This document shows positions 22,159 to 31,270 of a stretch of DNA of 42,180 nt, piece after piece. The position numbers and the translations under genes are program-made. The stretch's first letter is position 1. The number at the start of each line of letters is the position of its first letter. The notes below the pieces were generated by a model that saw nothing but the letters and a program-made list of their open reading frames with translations, ran no database searches and had not been told where the DNA came from. The stretch is taken from contig NXFV01000821.1 of the NCBI GenBank assembly GCA_002803225.1, positions 1 through 42,180 on the forward strand. Reading direction: 5' to 3'. This stretch comes from Gamarada debralockiae (lineage: Eukaryota > Ascomycota > Leotiomycetes > Helotiales > Hyphodiscaceae).

Positions 22159-22391
22159 TCTTCCAATATGATCACGTGATTGACGAAAAGGGTAGGAGAA
22201 TGTGATTGGATTATTAAGGTATGAAGATATTGGAGATACTAATGAACAAACGTACTTATAGACAGGAATCCTTCCTGTGACTCATACTGATCAAGTGGTC
22301 TCTGAGTCATGTGAGGGCATGTGATCCCATGTGACTCAGCAGGCAGCACTCTCTGCCTAGAACCAGAGTCACCTGATTACTCATTCCAACA
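22159..22391 (-). mobile_element. Solo LTR, copy 2
   Basis: 233-bp copy of the same LTR as 14901-15161, flanked by an exact 5-bp target duplication tgagg (22154-22158 and 22392-22396). This fixes the ends of the element as TGTTGGAATGAG...TTGGAAGA (copies 1 and 3 end TTGCAAGA) on the reverse strand. Shorter than the other copies by internal deletions. TGASTCA motifs lie at 22278, 22303 and 22332. Confidence 0.9.
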
Positions 22392-22396
22392 TGAGG

Positions 22397-23000
22397 GACT
22401 AATTGAATGTGAAAGTGAACTGCTGACCTGTCTAATGGAAATGATCTTCTGCGCCCAATCCAGACTCCCTTGCCCTAAATTGCATGCTGATCCACGGTGA
22501 CTTTCCATTTAGCCCCTACGGATGTCTTTGATGGACATTACAACGCCGGGTAGCAGTATGGTGAGAATGTTGACCACGAGCACCCCTTTCCAGCACTGAC
22601 AAAAAATCCGGCTTGCCAACTCCACAGCTTTGCTTCCAAGGCTTCCATAGGTCTACACCCGACGGCTTGAACACATGGGATCAATGCACAGAGGTGTTTG
22701 AAAGTCAGGTACTCGGAACAATGTACACGATGAAGTGGTGATATTTGATTGCCCATCGTGAGACAGCTGTTGATAGTCAGGCTCACGCTTGCTTCCGGGG
22801 CCTGCCTCGTGGTTTCTTTGGCGATGTCTTGCTTGGTGCATCGGCCCGCTTGCCTTACTTCAAAGCTGATCCTCCTTGTCTATTCTTGGACTCGAGTTGT
22901 GCTCAGGTCCTAGCCCGCTCAGGGTAGGAAAAAGCGCCATCAGCATAGAGAATGACGCCACTTTTTTTTCTTTTAGTGATAGCGAATTTCTCTACCCTGA
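22397..23000. other. Gap after solo LTR copy 2
   Basis: Normal-composition DNA with short open frames on both strands and no recognisable protein, RNA or repeat. Confidence 0.4.
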
Positions 23001-23019
23001 CAGAGCTTTTGACTATGCG

Positions 23020-23334
23020 TATATTCTGTACCTTAATAATATTATAGCTAATTATAGGGAGTAAACTCACTCTTTACCTATAACAAATATTATTCAAAAT
23101 TATTCTTATAAAATTATTCTTCTAAAATTACTCTTTTAAAATCACCTATAAACCAGTATTCCTTATACTCCTATTATAGTCTTTAACTAGTATTTGATAT
23201 TGTATATAAGTCTAAAGTTCCTACTAGCTAGTTAAAGACTACTTTAAAAAGAAATTTGAGTATTAACTAGACTTTAATAGAGAATATATATTTCTAATAC
23301 TATTACTATTTATTGACTAGTTTAATAAGGTCAG
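23020..23334. repeat. AT-rich, RIP-like segment
   Basis: About 300 bp of strongly AT-biased DNA with few CpA/TpG pairs, similar in texture to the block at 1-2260 but milder. It directly abuts the GC-richer LTR-like segment at 23335, suggesting a partly RIP-affected retroelement. Confidence 0.6.
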
Positions 23335-23520
23335 TATCACAGTCATGCTCGCACCGGCCGTACGGCGGTCACGGGGGCTTCAGCCACGTGCGCCCCAAGC
23401 GAGAGTGTATATATTTCCCGCAATAGAGCTTCTCTCTTCTCCCTTTCTTGGCTTTAGATTCTCAATCAATAGGCGCGTTCACGCCATTCCTTCGGATCTT
23501 ATCTGCGTGCAGCCGTCACA
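23335..23520 (+). mobile_element. LTR-like retroelement segment
   Basis: GC-normal stretch beginning TATCACAGTCATGCTCGC and ending GCAGCCGTCACA, with a TATA-like GTGTATATATTTCC near 23404 and a C/T-rich leader. The shape (promoter-like core, xCACA end, flanking AT debris) resembles a fungal LTR, but no target duplication or second copy was found, so the limits are approximate. Confidence 0.35.
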
Positions 23521-24462
23521 GCAACTATGTATATACTTGCTTAGCTTATGCGGCTCTTCTCTTCTTATTGTTTTCCTATCTAGCTTAGTATTCTTGTTAT
23601 CTTGACAAGTTAGCTAGAGAATTGAGGTCGATTCCCATTACTTTAGTTAGCGTCATGACACGTGCCGCTAGATAGAAGAGGATTCGGCTCATAGGGCGAA
23701 CAAGGCAATACCTCTGCGCATAGGGAAGTGTTTAGCTTTCTCTTAATCCTCAACCAGCGATTAGTCAATACTACGAAACATATCTCAGCATCTCAGTCTC
23801 TACAGCATCATAGCGACTGCACATACGCATGTACAGCATTGAATTGTTTTCTCACTACAGACAATTCGATCAGAGCTCACTACAGGAGACGGAGGAATAG
23901 GTCTATGTGTATTAATATTACCAACCTCTTACTAATCAGAACTTTATGCGTCTTCTTAGATAGTGAGTAAGATAATGAACAATCAGCAGTCTAAGAAGTC
24001 AAACTACATCGTAAGGGAACTGAGCCTGCGCAAGAAGAGGCTAGATTTATACAGAATACTAAATCTTTTCAGATTTCACAACACACAAGTCTATAGCACA
24101 TCTTGATTTTCTTTAATTATATCAAAGCCTTTGTCGCCCTTTATCCTTAAGCCTAAGTTATTGTTATTAGCCCTAGAAGAAGACAATAGAAGGCCGAAAT
24201 TAGCCATTAGACCGGAGGCAACTCTTCACTTTATGAGTTCCCCGAACTTCCGGAGAAAAAATACTTTTGCACACGCAATGTTTCATATTCGAAAGAGAAG
24301 CTTTAGGTTAAAAACTCATCTCAGGTACTTCACTTTACATTAAGGTCAAACCCCAGGCTCAAGTCGATAGACCCTAGAAGGAAATGAGACACCCAGATTC
24401 AGCTGAAGTAGGTAGAAATGAGCTGGAATGAGAAAGATAGAAGAATTGAAATGTATGATTAA
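23521..24462. other. Unassigned DNA, probable retroelement debris
   Basis: No gene recognised. Base composition drifts and short frames carry no motif. It lies between an LTR-like segment and a degenerate tandem array and is probably decayed element sequence. Confidence 0.35.
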
Positions 24463-24801
24463 TGGCTCCAAATAGTTCAAATACGGTGAATCAATAGCAT
24501 TCAGGGAACTACGAGTCGGCAGAAACTTGAAACGTGAGTGACCTCAACCTGACGGATGAGCCCAAATCGTTCAAGTGAGGTGAAATATTCATAATGGGCA
24601 GAACAGGAAGATCAGCAGAAACCCGAAGTGCAAAGGCATTGAAACCTATTATTCAGGAGCCCAGATAGTTTAAATGAGATGAAACAATTACATTCGGTGG
24701 CTCGATGTTTAATAGAAACTCGGAATGCGGACAAATGAAGATCGATGAGTCAAATCACTCAAATGAGATGAAGCAATGGAGTTCAGCTGAAATAGAAGAC
24801 C
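24463..24801. repeat. Degenerate ~94-bp tandem repeat, about 3.6 units
   Basis: Recurring landmark gagcccaaatagttcaaatgagatgaa occurs in diverged form at 24463, 24558, 24657 and 24747, giving spacings of 95, 99 and 90 bp. A second landmark, cagaaacttgaaa / cagaaacccgaag / tagaaactcggaa, recurs at the same offset in the first three units. Units are roughly 60% alike by eye. The period is not a multiple of three and no frame stays open, so it is not a coding repeat. Confidence 0.75.
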
Positions 24802-24822
24802 ACTAGAGAGACACAATGTCCT

Positions 24823-25070
24823 TCAGACGAGATAAATCATCCTCTTCGTGTGCTCATCCTTCGGTTTCCCATCCTGAAATGCCTCCCCTTGCATGAATCC
24901 CTCGACATAGCAAGGTCCGACAAGAATCAAATCGTGCTTCTCAACAGCAGGCCTCATAACAAAAGGCACATTGGAACCAAAAGACACAATGACAAGGTCG
25001 CCCTGCAAAGCACAGCATCCAGTATTCCCCAAATAGGCCTCTGAAACCAAAAGCCGGTTCGAGTAGGAGT
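24823..25070 (-). pseudogene. HET protein C-terminal fragment
   Basis: Reverse-strand scrap matching the conserved C-terminal region of fungal heterokaryon-incompatibility (HET, het-6/OR-type) proteins: SEAYLGNTGCCALQGDLVIV, then PFVMRPA, then LVGPCYVEGFMQGEAF, which corresponds to the family pattern GD.v.v..G...PfvlR....y.lvG.cYvhG.m.GEa. It ends at a stop (24823). No HET domain precedes it; upstream sequence turns into retroelement 3' DNA within about 130 bp. It could be the missing C-terminus of the HET gene at 28197-30074, which stops before this region, or an independent relic. Confidence 0.75.
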
Positions 25071-25192
25071 GAGATCCAGCTCTCCTGAAATTCTGCTAGT
25101 ACTCTGTCAGAGTATTGATTGGAAACGGCGTGAAATTTTAATTCCGCCTTCTTCTGTTCATTTTTCTCCTCTCTCATCTCTTTGACTTTCAT

Positions 25193-25374
25193 AATAAACT
25201 TCGCATACCGAAGGAAGCAATCGGCACTTTCTCGCCCAATTAACTTAGACTATCTAAAAAGCTAAGAGCTTAGCAAGAGGCATAGGAGCAAGGATGAGAC
25301 GAATACAAAGAGCTAGACAATAGTGCACTGATGTTTATAACTTGAGGGCAAGCTTTTTTTAGAGGGGGGGGTGA
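25193..25374 (+). mobile_element. 3' internal remnant of an LTR retrotransposon with polypurine tract
   Basis: The segment leads into AGAGGGGGGGG (25361-25371), a textbook polypurine tract, four bases before TGTGATAG, which starts the adjoining LTR. Polypurine tracts prime plus-strand synthesis just upstream of a 3' LTR, so this should be the tail of the element's interior. No reverse transcriptase or integrase reading frame survives nearby. Confidence 0.5.
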
Positions 25375-25687
25375 TGTGATAGTTCTAGTGAATGTCACTA
25401 AACCGCCTATACTAAACTGCCTATACCAAATCACCTATAAGTGTGATAGTTCTGGCGAATTGTCACTTAATCATGATTTGTTACTTGACTACGTTTATTC
25501 ACGCGCTTTATAGTAAAGGAAGGGATTCACTTGATATAGGAATACAGGCGCTAGCGCGCCCACTAGAGATATACTATTCCTGTCCTCATAGAATCTCTTT
25601 CTTCTCTCCTTAGTTTAGTATTTTCGTAATATAGTATCTTCATCAAAGTATCTCCCCTGTAAGACCCCTTTTCGTCGAGCTGTCACA
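25375..25687 (+). mobile_element. Retrotransposon 3' LTR
   Basis: 313 bp from TGTGATAG to CTGTCACA, near-perfect inverted ends (7/8). A polypurine tract lies directly upstream. The 5' terminal motif is repeated 67 bp in (TGTGATAGTTCTGGCGAATTGTCAC at 25442 versus TGTGATAGTTCTAGTGAATGTCAC at 25375), so the LTR start carries a partial duplication with a 14-bp triplet between the two. No matching 5' LTR is present in the window. Confidence 0.6.
25398..25439. repeat. Three tandem 14-bp units inside the LTR
   Basis: ctaaaccgcctata, ctaaactgcctata and ccaaatcacctata follow one another without gaps. Differences between them are mostly C/T transitions, compatible with RIP. Confidence 0.85.
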
Positions 25688-25706
25688 GCTATGTATTGTG
25701 ATTCAT

Positions 25707-25738
25707 AGATTCTGACAAAACTCATTTTGTCAGAATCT
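25707..25738. repeat. Perfect 14-bp inverted repeat (hairpin, 4-nt loop)
   Basis: agattctgacaaaa, then ctca, then ttttgtcagaatct: the arms are exact reverse complements. The right arm overlaps the TGTCAGAATC start of the LTR-like element at 25728. It is AT-rich with no U-run after it, so terminator function is not implied. Confidence 0.9.
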
Positions 25739-25900
25739 CAGCATATGACTTTGTTATATACTATAGGAAACCAAGAACTAGCTAGGAGCGGAACCCAAGC
25801 AGCTATGAGATAACATACTGGTCTATGTAGTGTTACATAGATAGTAGGGCATAATATAAGGAGAGAAGAGGCTCTGATCTTCACTCCTTAATCCGTAACA
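25728..25900 (+). mobile_element. Copia-type LTR-like sequence
   Basis: 173 bp beginning TGTCAGAATC and ending CCGTAACA (TG..CA), with a TATA-like CATAATATAAGGAG near 25851 about 40 bp before the end, followed by a C/T-rich tail, as in compact copia LTRs. The 5-bp flanks (cattt and aatgc) do not match, so solo-LTR status is not proven. Confidence 0.4.
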
Positions 25901-26148
25901 AATGCAACCACTCTACACCCATTATTTGTCTCACTTCCCTACATGACCGCTTGTTGCTATAGCGATTGGTTTACGGCTCATTACTATATGCTGAGAGCTA
26001 CTGTTTCAAGAAATGTCTTAACTAAAGGTAGATTTTTATTTTCAATCACAGCCAACAAAGGCCTGGTTTTAACTCCGACATTCCATCTGGTACCCACCAA
26101 AACTTCAAAAACAGAAGCCCAAGCTCTCCCTAACACATTGCCATAGCC
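25901..26148. other. Short gap after LTR debris
   Basis: 248 bp with no recognised feature; it contains the 3' side of the secreted-proprotein gene. Confidence 0.4.
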
Positions 26149-27043
26149 TCACAACAACTGAATAGTAAAAGTAGCTCCAACGCCCCTGTAATAAGGAATG
26201 GCCACATAGATCTGAAACTCCACATCCTCTTCCCCACGATCCAAACACCCTAGCAAAGCATCCGTCACAATCGACACCAGAACACTCTGACTCATCTCAT
26301 ATGTCAAGAAGTATTCTATCGCTTCATCCTGCTGGGCTGTATCAATAGACCACAAGAACGAAACACCTCCCACTTCGACAGTGCCATGGTCGTAATGGCC
26401 TGGGTTATTGACATTCTCGTAAATAGCAGCTGCGATTTCTGCACCACCGCTATAAACCACACCACCCGGAATGCCGCCACCTCCGCTGTAACCCACATCT
26501 TCTGCTGTAGCGGTTAAAGACTGGCCATTGTGAGTAGACCCGAGAAACTGCATCCCGGAGTCCAGAGAGTGAGAAGTTCGTTTCTGCTTGCTCTGACCAC
26601 GGCAGGTAGAGGGCGTGTAGCCATTCCAGCAGATGACAGAGCCGAGATGGTCATTTATCAAACTGGGGAATTGAGCGATGTCGGATTGGATGAGATAGTC
26701 AGCCCCAGTGCCAGAGGCTGAACATTCGTATGCTTCGTATAAACAGCATGAGGTTCCTGTCAGGCGAGCTGAAGATGCCTTGGACTGCCATGACTTAGGG
26801 AGGTCTACGCAGGCTCCTGACGGCGCATAGTTGAGTTCGTAGACATCGCCACCGTAGTTGAAATCGACGAATAGATTCAAGCCGGGATTCGTACGAGGAG
26901 ACAAAGCACGTTCTTCAGGTTCCTGGAAAGGGCACTATGTTAGCGCTGATAATGAATGGTTCATTCAGGCTTCTTATAAAGGTCGGACTAGTATTACCCA
27001 ATGCCAGGAAACTGACTAGGCAAAGTGTTGAGGAAATTTTCAT
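26149..27043 (-). CDS. Putative secreted beta/gamma-crystallin-like proprotein, exon phase broken
   Basis: Long open exon at 26149-26922 (257 codons plus stop) preceded by a signal-peptide exon at 26998-27043 (MKISSTLCLVSFLALG), with GTAAT donor, branch-like GCTAAC and CAG acceptor. The first exon ends in phase 1 but the long exon needs phase 0, so as read the join is out of frame by one base; no other donor or acceptor fixes it well. The N-terminal mature part (LNLFVDFNYGGDVYEL, CVDLPKSWQSKASSARLTGTSC) resembles a beta/gamma-crystallin-type Greek-key pattern. A KQKR site then separates a Gly-rich C-terminal domain. A TATAAATAT-like box lies near 27131-27140. The function is unknown. It is either a recently damaged gene or a one-base assembly error. 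Confidence 0.6.
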
Positions 27044-27784
27044 GGTTAATGAGGTCGGAGACGATTGCGCGATGTATATCTTCTTTTTTTTTTGCAGATG
27101 GAATGCATCTTGATGTGAGGCCTTTGAGCTATATTTATATTCCAGATGATCGCTGCTAGGTCAGGCAGTCCGTACGAAGTATAGAATAATCAAGCATTTA
27201 AGGAGTGGCTGATTAATCTCCCAGACGTAGCCATTGAGGGTTGCACAAGCCGACAAGCCAGCACGGGCCGCAAGGCGTAATCGTAGAGCTGCACCTACAA
27301 GTGGGCTTCAGCGATACGGTCATTTTTGATGATAACTTCTGCCCACGTCAATTAAATCTAGCCAGCAAAGCGTCATTTGATGCACGAAAGTAAGACGCAT
27401 CTACTAAGCTAAAAATTAAGTTTGTACGGCTCTTTGTTGTTGAGTTATATATTTAAAAGTGTTTTTATTTTGGTAAGGGAAATACCGACCGTATCGCTGA
27501 AAAAAAGACATATTGATGAAGTAGGTGCAGCTCTACCGGATAAGTGGGTCGTTAAGGTCCATGATTACGTAAGCTAAATATTTCTGTTATGGGAAAATGA
27601 CAAGGGCACACTCCTTAATTGACCTTTGCTTTGGTTCCAATTTGGGAGTCGAGTCGGCGACTTAACCTGTCCCAATTTGGCACACGAATCTCGAAGGATT
27701 GTTGGTGAGATTCAATTGGACACAAAACTGGGGCTGACTTGGATGAGTGATCTATAAATAATAAATAAGCTCGTTGGAAGATAT
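27044..27784. other. Gap between secreted-protein gene and solo LTR copy 3
   Basis: Holds the promoter of the reverse-strand gene (TATA-like run at 27131-27140 and a T10 tract near 27085). No coding sequence recognised. Two similar phrases, gtaggtgcagctctac (27520) and its approximate complement gtagagctgcacctac (27283), form a long-range inverted pair about 240 bp apart. Confidence 0.45.
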
Positions 27785-28043
27785 TGTTGGAATGAGTAAT
27801 CAGGTGACTCTGGTTCTAGGCAGATAGTGCTGCCTGCTGAGTCACATAGTGTCACATGGTGTCATGTGTCATAGGATCACTTGATCGGTGTGACGTGTTC
27901 TATAAGTCATAGGGAGGATTCATGTCTATAAGTACAGACTACTGTACTTGGTTTGTTCATCAGTATCTCTAGTATCTTCATACCTTAATAATCCAATCAC
28001 ATTCTCCTACCCTTTTCGTCCATCACGTGACCATATTGCAAGA
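27785..28043 (+). mobile_element. Solo LTR, copy 3
   Basis: 259-bp forward copy, TGTTGGAATGAGTAATC to CATATTGCAAGA, with exact 5-bp target duplication gatat (27780-27784 and 28044-28048). A TATAAG lies near 27937 and TGAGTCA at 27838. It lies 154 bp from the end of the HET relic. Confidence 0.92.
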
Positions 28044-28196
28044 GATATACAGAGATGCAAAGATGCAGATCTTCCGCATTCTCCATTTACTACATACAGT
28101 AATCCTAGCAAAGCAGGTAAATGAGGAATTTTACCTTTCACTGCACCCTTAGATACTGTATCGAAAACTGGCCTGATATAGATGCAGAAACACAGA

Positions 28197-30074
28197 CTAA
28201 ATGAAATAATCGGCGTTCTTCTCGCCCATCTTGTTACTGATCAGGGCAATACCCCTGGAATCCACGGCGTCTTCGTATTCGGACTTGATGTGGGGTTCGT
28301 GCGCTATTCTCAGGCATTGAAACAGAAATGGCGATAAGAGATCGACGTCGAAAGTGTCATGTTCTTCGTCCAAGCCTTCAAACTGGAGCAAGCTCGGTTC
28401 TGTCGACGAAGATGCATTTTAGAAGGAGCTTGTTCCGGTCGGGAGTGCATCCAAAGGTGAAAGGCATGCATCGAGCTGCTTGGAACTTTTCCGTAGAGTC
28501 AGGATAGAGATTCTTGGTGATCGACCAATCTGGGACCTATGACGGGATATCATCATGGTTCTTTGGGCCGCACGCATGACAAAGGATGTCAGCTCCACGA
28601 GGCGCCTCCAAAATTTGATACGTTGCCTCCTTGTACACCTATTCGTGATCCCAGTTTAGCATTGCTTTTAGAGAATATTAAAAATTCCAATTTTTTTCAA
28701 GGGATGTGATGGTGCCAGTTGGCTCAGTGAACTGCCCTTGCGACGTTGAAACAGACCGGAATAGGAAGAAGAGGGTCGAACACATGAACCTCAGACACCG
28801 ACTTACTGTAGTCGATCTCGATACCAAGTGTGAACCCATCATCAGCAATCCCCATCAGAGCATATATCTTGTCTCGCGGGTCCTTGAAGATTGTGTTTCT
28901 CGCCTGGATGAGAGCGTGGCCCAATGTAATTCCATCGAAGCAGTCAAGAGGTCGGATTCCTTCGTCAACCGCGACGCCACGCCGAACATAATTCTTCAGC
29001 TGAATCAAGTCGATTATTGATTTGAGACTTCCGGCTTCTTTGTCGTCAGTTTTTAGTCGAAAGAAGGCAATGGCAGGCAGCGTTTTGATAATTGCTGCCA
29101 TAGCTAGCATGAAGTATGGAACCGACTTAATCTCATAGACGCCTGTCATAAGCACTAGCTTCTTGGCCCAGATGGCTTCCTGCAGGACCCAAGTTCGGGT
29201 CGGCCATTTCGATGTGACGAAATGCCGAACGGATTTCCATCCAGGATCGCCTTCTGGTGGAAGATTCTTCGCATCTCGCTCAACTTCAACTTCTGACTGC
29301 CCTTTATGATCGCTGCTAAATTTATAAAGGGTTTGTACGAGAGAATTTCCCTCTGCAACGTCGTCGACTGCGTCACCAAGACTAGATACCAGGGGGTTCA
29401 GTAATCGCCCTATTCAGAAGGGTTATGGATAATTTGCCCCACAGGCCTAATTTAAGACTTAATACCTTGAAACAGCCTCAATGAGGATATTTGGGGCTCC
29501 TGAGTTTAACTTACTAGCCAATAACGACGGCCGCTTGTGGTAGATATGAGCTATCTAGTGTGTCAAAGGATTACTTAGGCTGCTCTGAGTCTACTCAAAC
29601 TCTACTCAAGAGTACTGAGTAGAGTATGAGTAACGCCTAAGACCATTGAGTAGAGTAGAGTAATAGTCATTACTCTGCTCTGCTCTACTCTACTCATTTG
29701 ACACACTGGAGCCATCGCTCGAACCTGATAGTTCTTTTCATCGTTATCCTGCTGATTTATGCAAATCGCATTGATCTACAACAAGCGCTTACAAAATTCT
29801 TTTGGCCGGATGCTGAGGAGTGCATTGTGCAGAGAAAGTGTGATGGAGAGCTGTCGGACGCCCTCGAAGTTTTCGTCGACGAGATTTAGCATGTGAGGCT
29901 TCTCGTCGCTGCCCCAGACATAAGAGAGCACTTCATATGGATGATGAACTTGCCAATTAACGTCCTCGAGATATCCGAACAAGGGGCATCGTCATCGCTG
30001 GCTCCGGCAAGATGGAATAAGCGGAATTGTCCAGGGGTAAGAGATGTATAGCAAAATGGCTCCTTGGCATCCAT
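28197..30074 (-). pseudogene. HET-domain (heterokaryon incompatibility) pseudogene
   Basis: HET proteins trigger cell death on fusion of incompatible hyphae. ATG at 30074 starts MDAKEPFCYTSLTPGQFRLF. The three HET blocks follow in order: YEVLSYVWGS (about 29920), AICINQQDNDEKNYQVRAMA (about 29770-29715) and RTWVLQEAIWAKK (about 29195-29157), then DPRDKIYALMGIADDG (about 28880), VPDWSITKN (about 28530) and a tail to a stop at 28197. Lesions: frame shifts near 29980 and 29205, stops near 28546 and 28395, frame loss around 29490, and a 153-bp MITE at 29556-29708 inserted just after RAMA; the frame resumes as HIYHKA beyond it. The family C-terminal block is missing here but appears at 24823-25070. 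Not functional. Confidence 0.9.
29556..29708. mobile_element. hAT-type MITE inserted in the HET gene
   Basis: 153-bp non-coding element with terminal inverted repeats TAGTGTGTCAAA and TTTGACACACTG (11 of 12 paired), matching the YAGTG start common in hAT elements. It is flanked by an 8-bp target duplication, gagctatc (29548-29555) and gagccatc (29709-29716), 7/8 identical; 8 bp is the hAT length. The interior is built from gagtagagtagag / ctctactctactc runs that can fold back on themselves. Removing the element and one duplicate rejoins the HET coding frame. Confidence 0.9.
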
Positions 30075-31270
30075 CTTAGCGCAGTCAAGATACACTCTAA
30101 CTTACAGTTCACTTGGAGAAATGTATTGTCGTTGCTTTTGGACTACACCGCAGTCTGAGTGGACGTTGCATTCGTCTGGTGAGCCAATTGGAAGGATATG
30201 GCGTGCAGCTTTGCACCCTGGTCTCCTTTTCTCGGATATTGTGTTCGGAATCACGCGTGAAATAAATGAAATGATCGAAACTTTTCAGCTTCCCCTTGAA
30301 GATTGCTTTTACCATGGTCGACGTACACATGGCGATCGCACAACTGAAAACAGAAGAACCGCTGTAGCAGGCCTGAAGTTACTACTACTATCAACTACGC
30401 GTCCGATGAGGGTGATGAGATATTGAGAAACTCACGGCAAACTGCCACTACAGTCTCGGAGTTTCTAAAGCGGAGGCAGAGAACTTTGCCCGAATTCCTT
30501 ATTAGCTTGACGTAGTCTCCCTTGGAGAGTAACGGCGAGACCCCAGATCAACAACGAAATTTCTATTGGTAACAATATAGGCAAACAAAGCAAACACTAA
30601 GCCGGTAGAAATTTGTTACAGCCAGGTGTTCGAGTGAAGAAATTATTAGTTAGGTGAAGCCGAGTTACCGGTTAAGCACTTTATCCTCGACATGAACTCG
30701 TGCTTGCCCAGAAGTTGACATAGCCCCGGTGTTGAACCATACTCAGCGTACGCGGTTGTTGATTAAATATAAGAAATCTAGCATGACTCGCAAGAATTTT
30801 GTTCTCCACAAAGTTACGTTCAATTACAAAGGCAGTCTCGCAGCAGATTCTCTGCATCATCTCCCAGTTATCGTGATGCAGACAGAAACAAAATTGGAGA
30901 ATCACAACTTCGCAAAGTTATCTCTCACAAACTGTTGAGTCCTCAGAGTCCTCATATAAAACTGGAAAGGTGGAAATTTGGTGCAAAATCGAACTCCAAG
31001 ATGTGCAAAATAGCCCGAGATCGAATCGAGGGAACTTACTTGAGCCCGATCGAAGCAGAGCATTCGCACTATGGTGGAGCTGTCAAATTCTGTGGCATAT
31101 TCCTGAACGCCTGGCGCTCAATTATAAAAGCATCTCATGACACACATCCTCATGTGCACTCAACTATCCAAATCCTCATGCCATAAACCCCCGACGCCTC
31201 GTAATGCCCATTCTCTCTTTCATCCTAATCTTCCACTTAATCATGCGTCACTCTGCTAGCAGATGCAGAA
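30075..31270. other. 1.2-kb gap between HET relic and CHIP-type gene
   Basis: No gene recognised. Open frames on both strands near 30064-30426 and 30681-31186 lack motifs. The HET promoter would have been at the left and the 3' end of the ubiquitin ligase is at the right. Confidence 0.4.

Noticed and set aside
23615..23645. tRNA B-box-like ggtcgattccc
   Set aside because: No matching A box, acceptor stem or T-stem pairing could be drawn around it.
24463..24801. CRISPR-like array
   Set aside because: Units are fully degenerate tandem repeats without constant repeats and unique spacers, and the genome is eukaryotic.
25707..25738. Hairpin as a transcription terminator or snRNA-type stem
   Set aside because: Nuclear fungal terminators do not work this way, no U-run follows, and no gene ends here.
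28706..29020. Forward 104-codon frame in the HET relic
   Set aside because: Antisense to the conserved HET reading frame DPRDKIYALMG.
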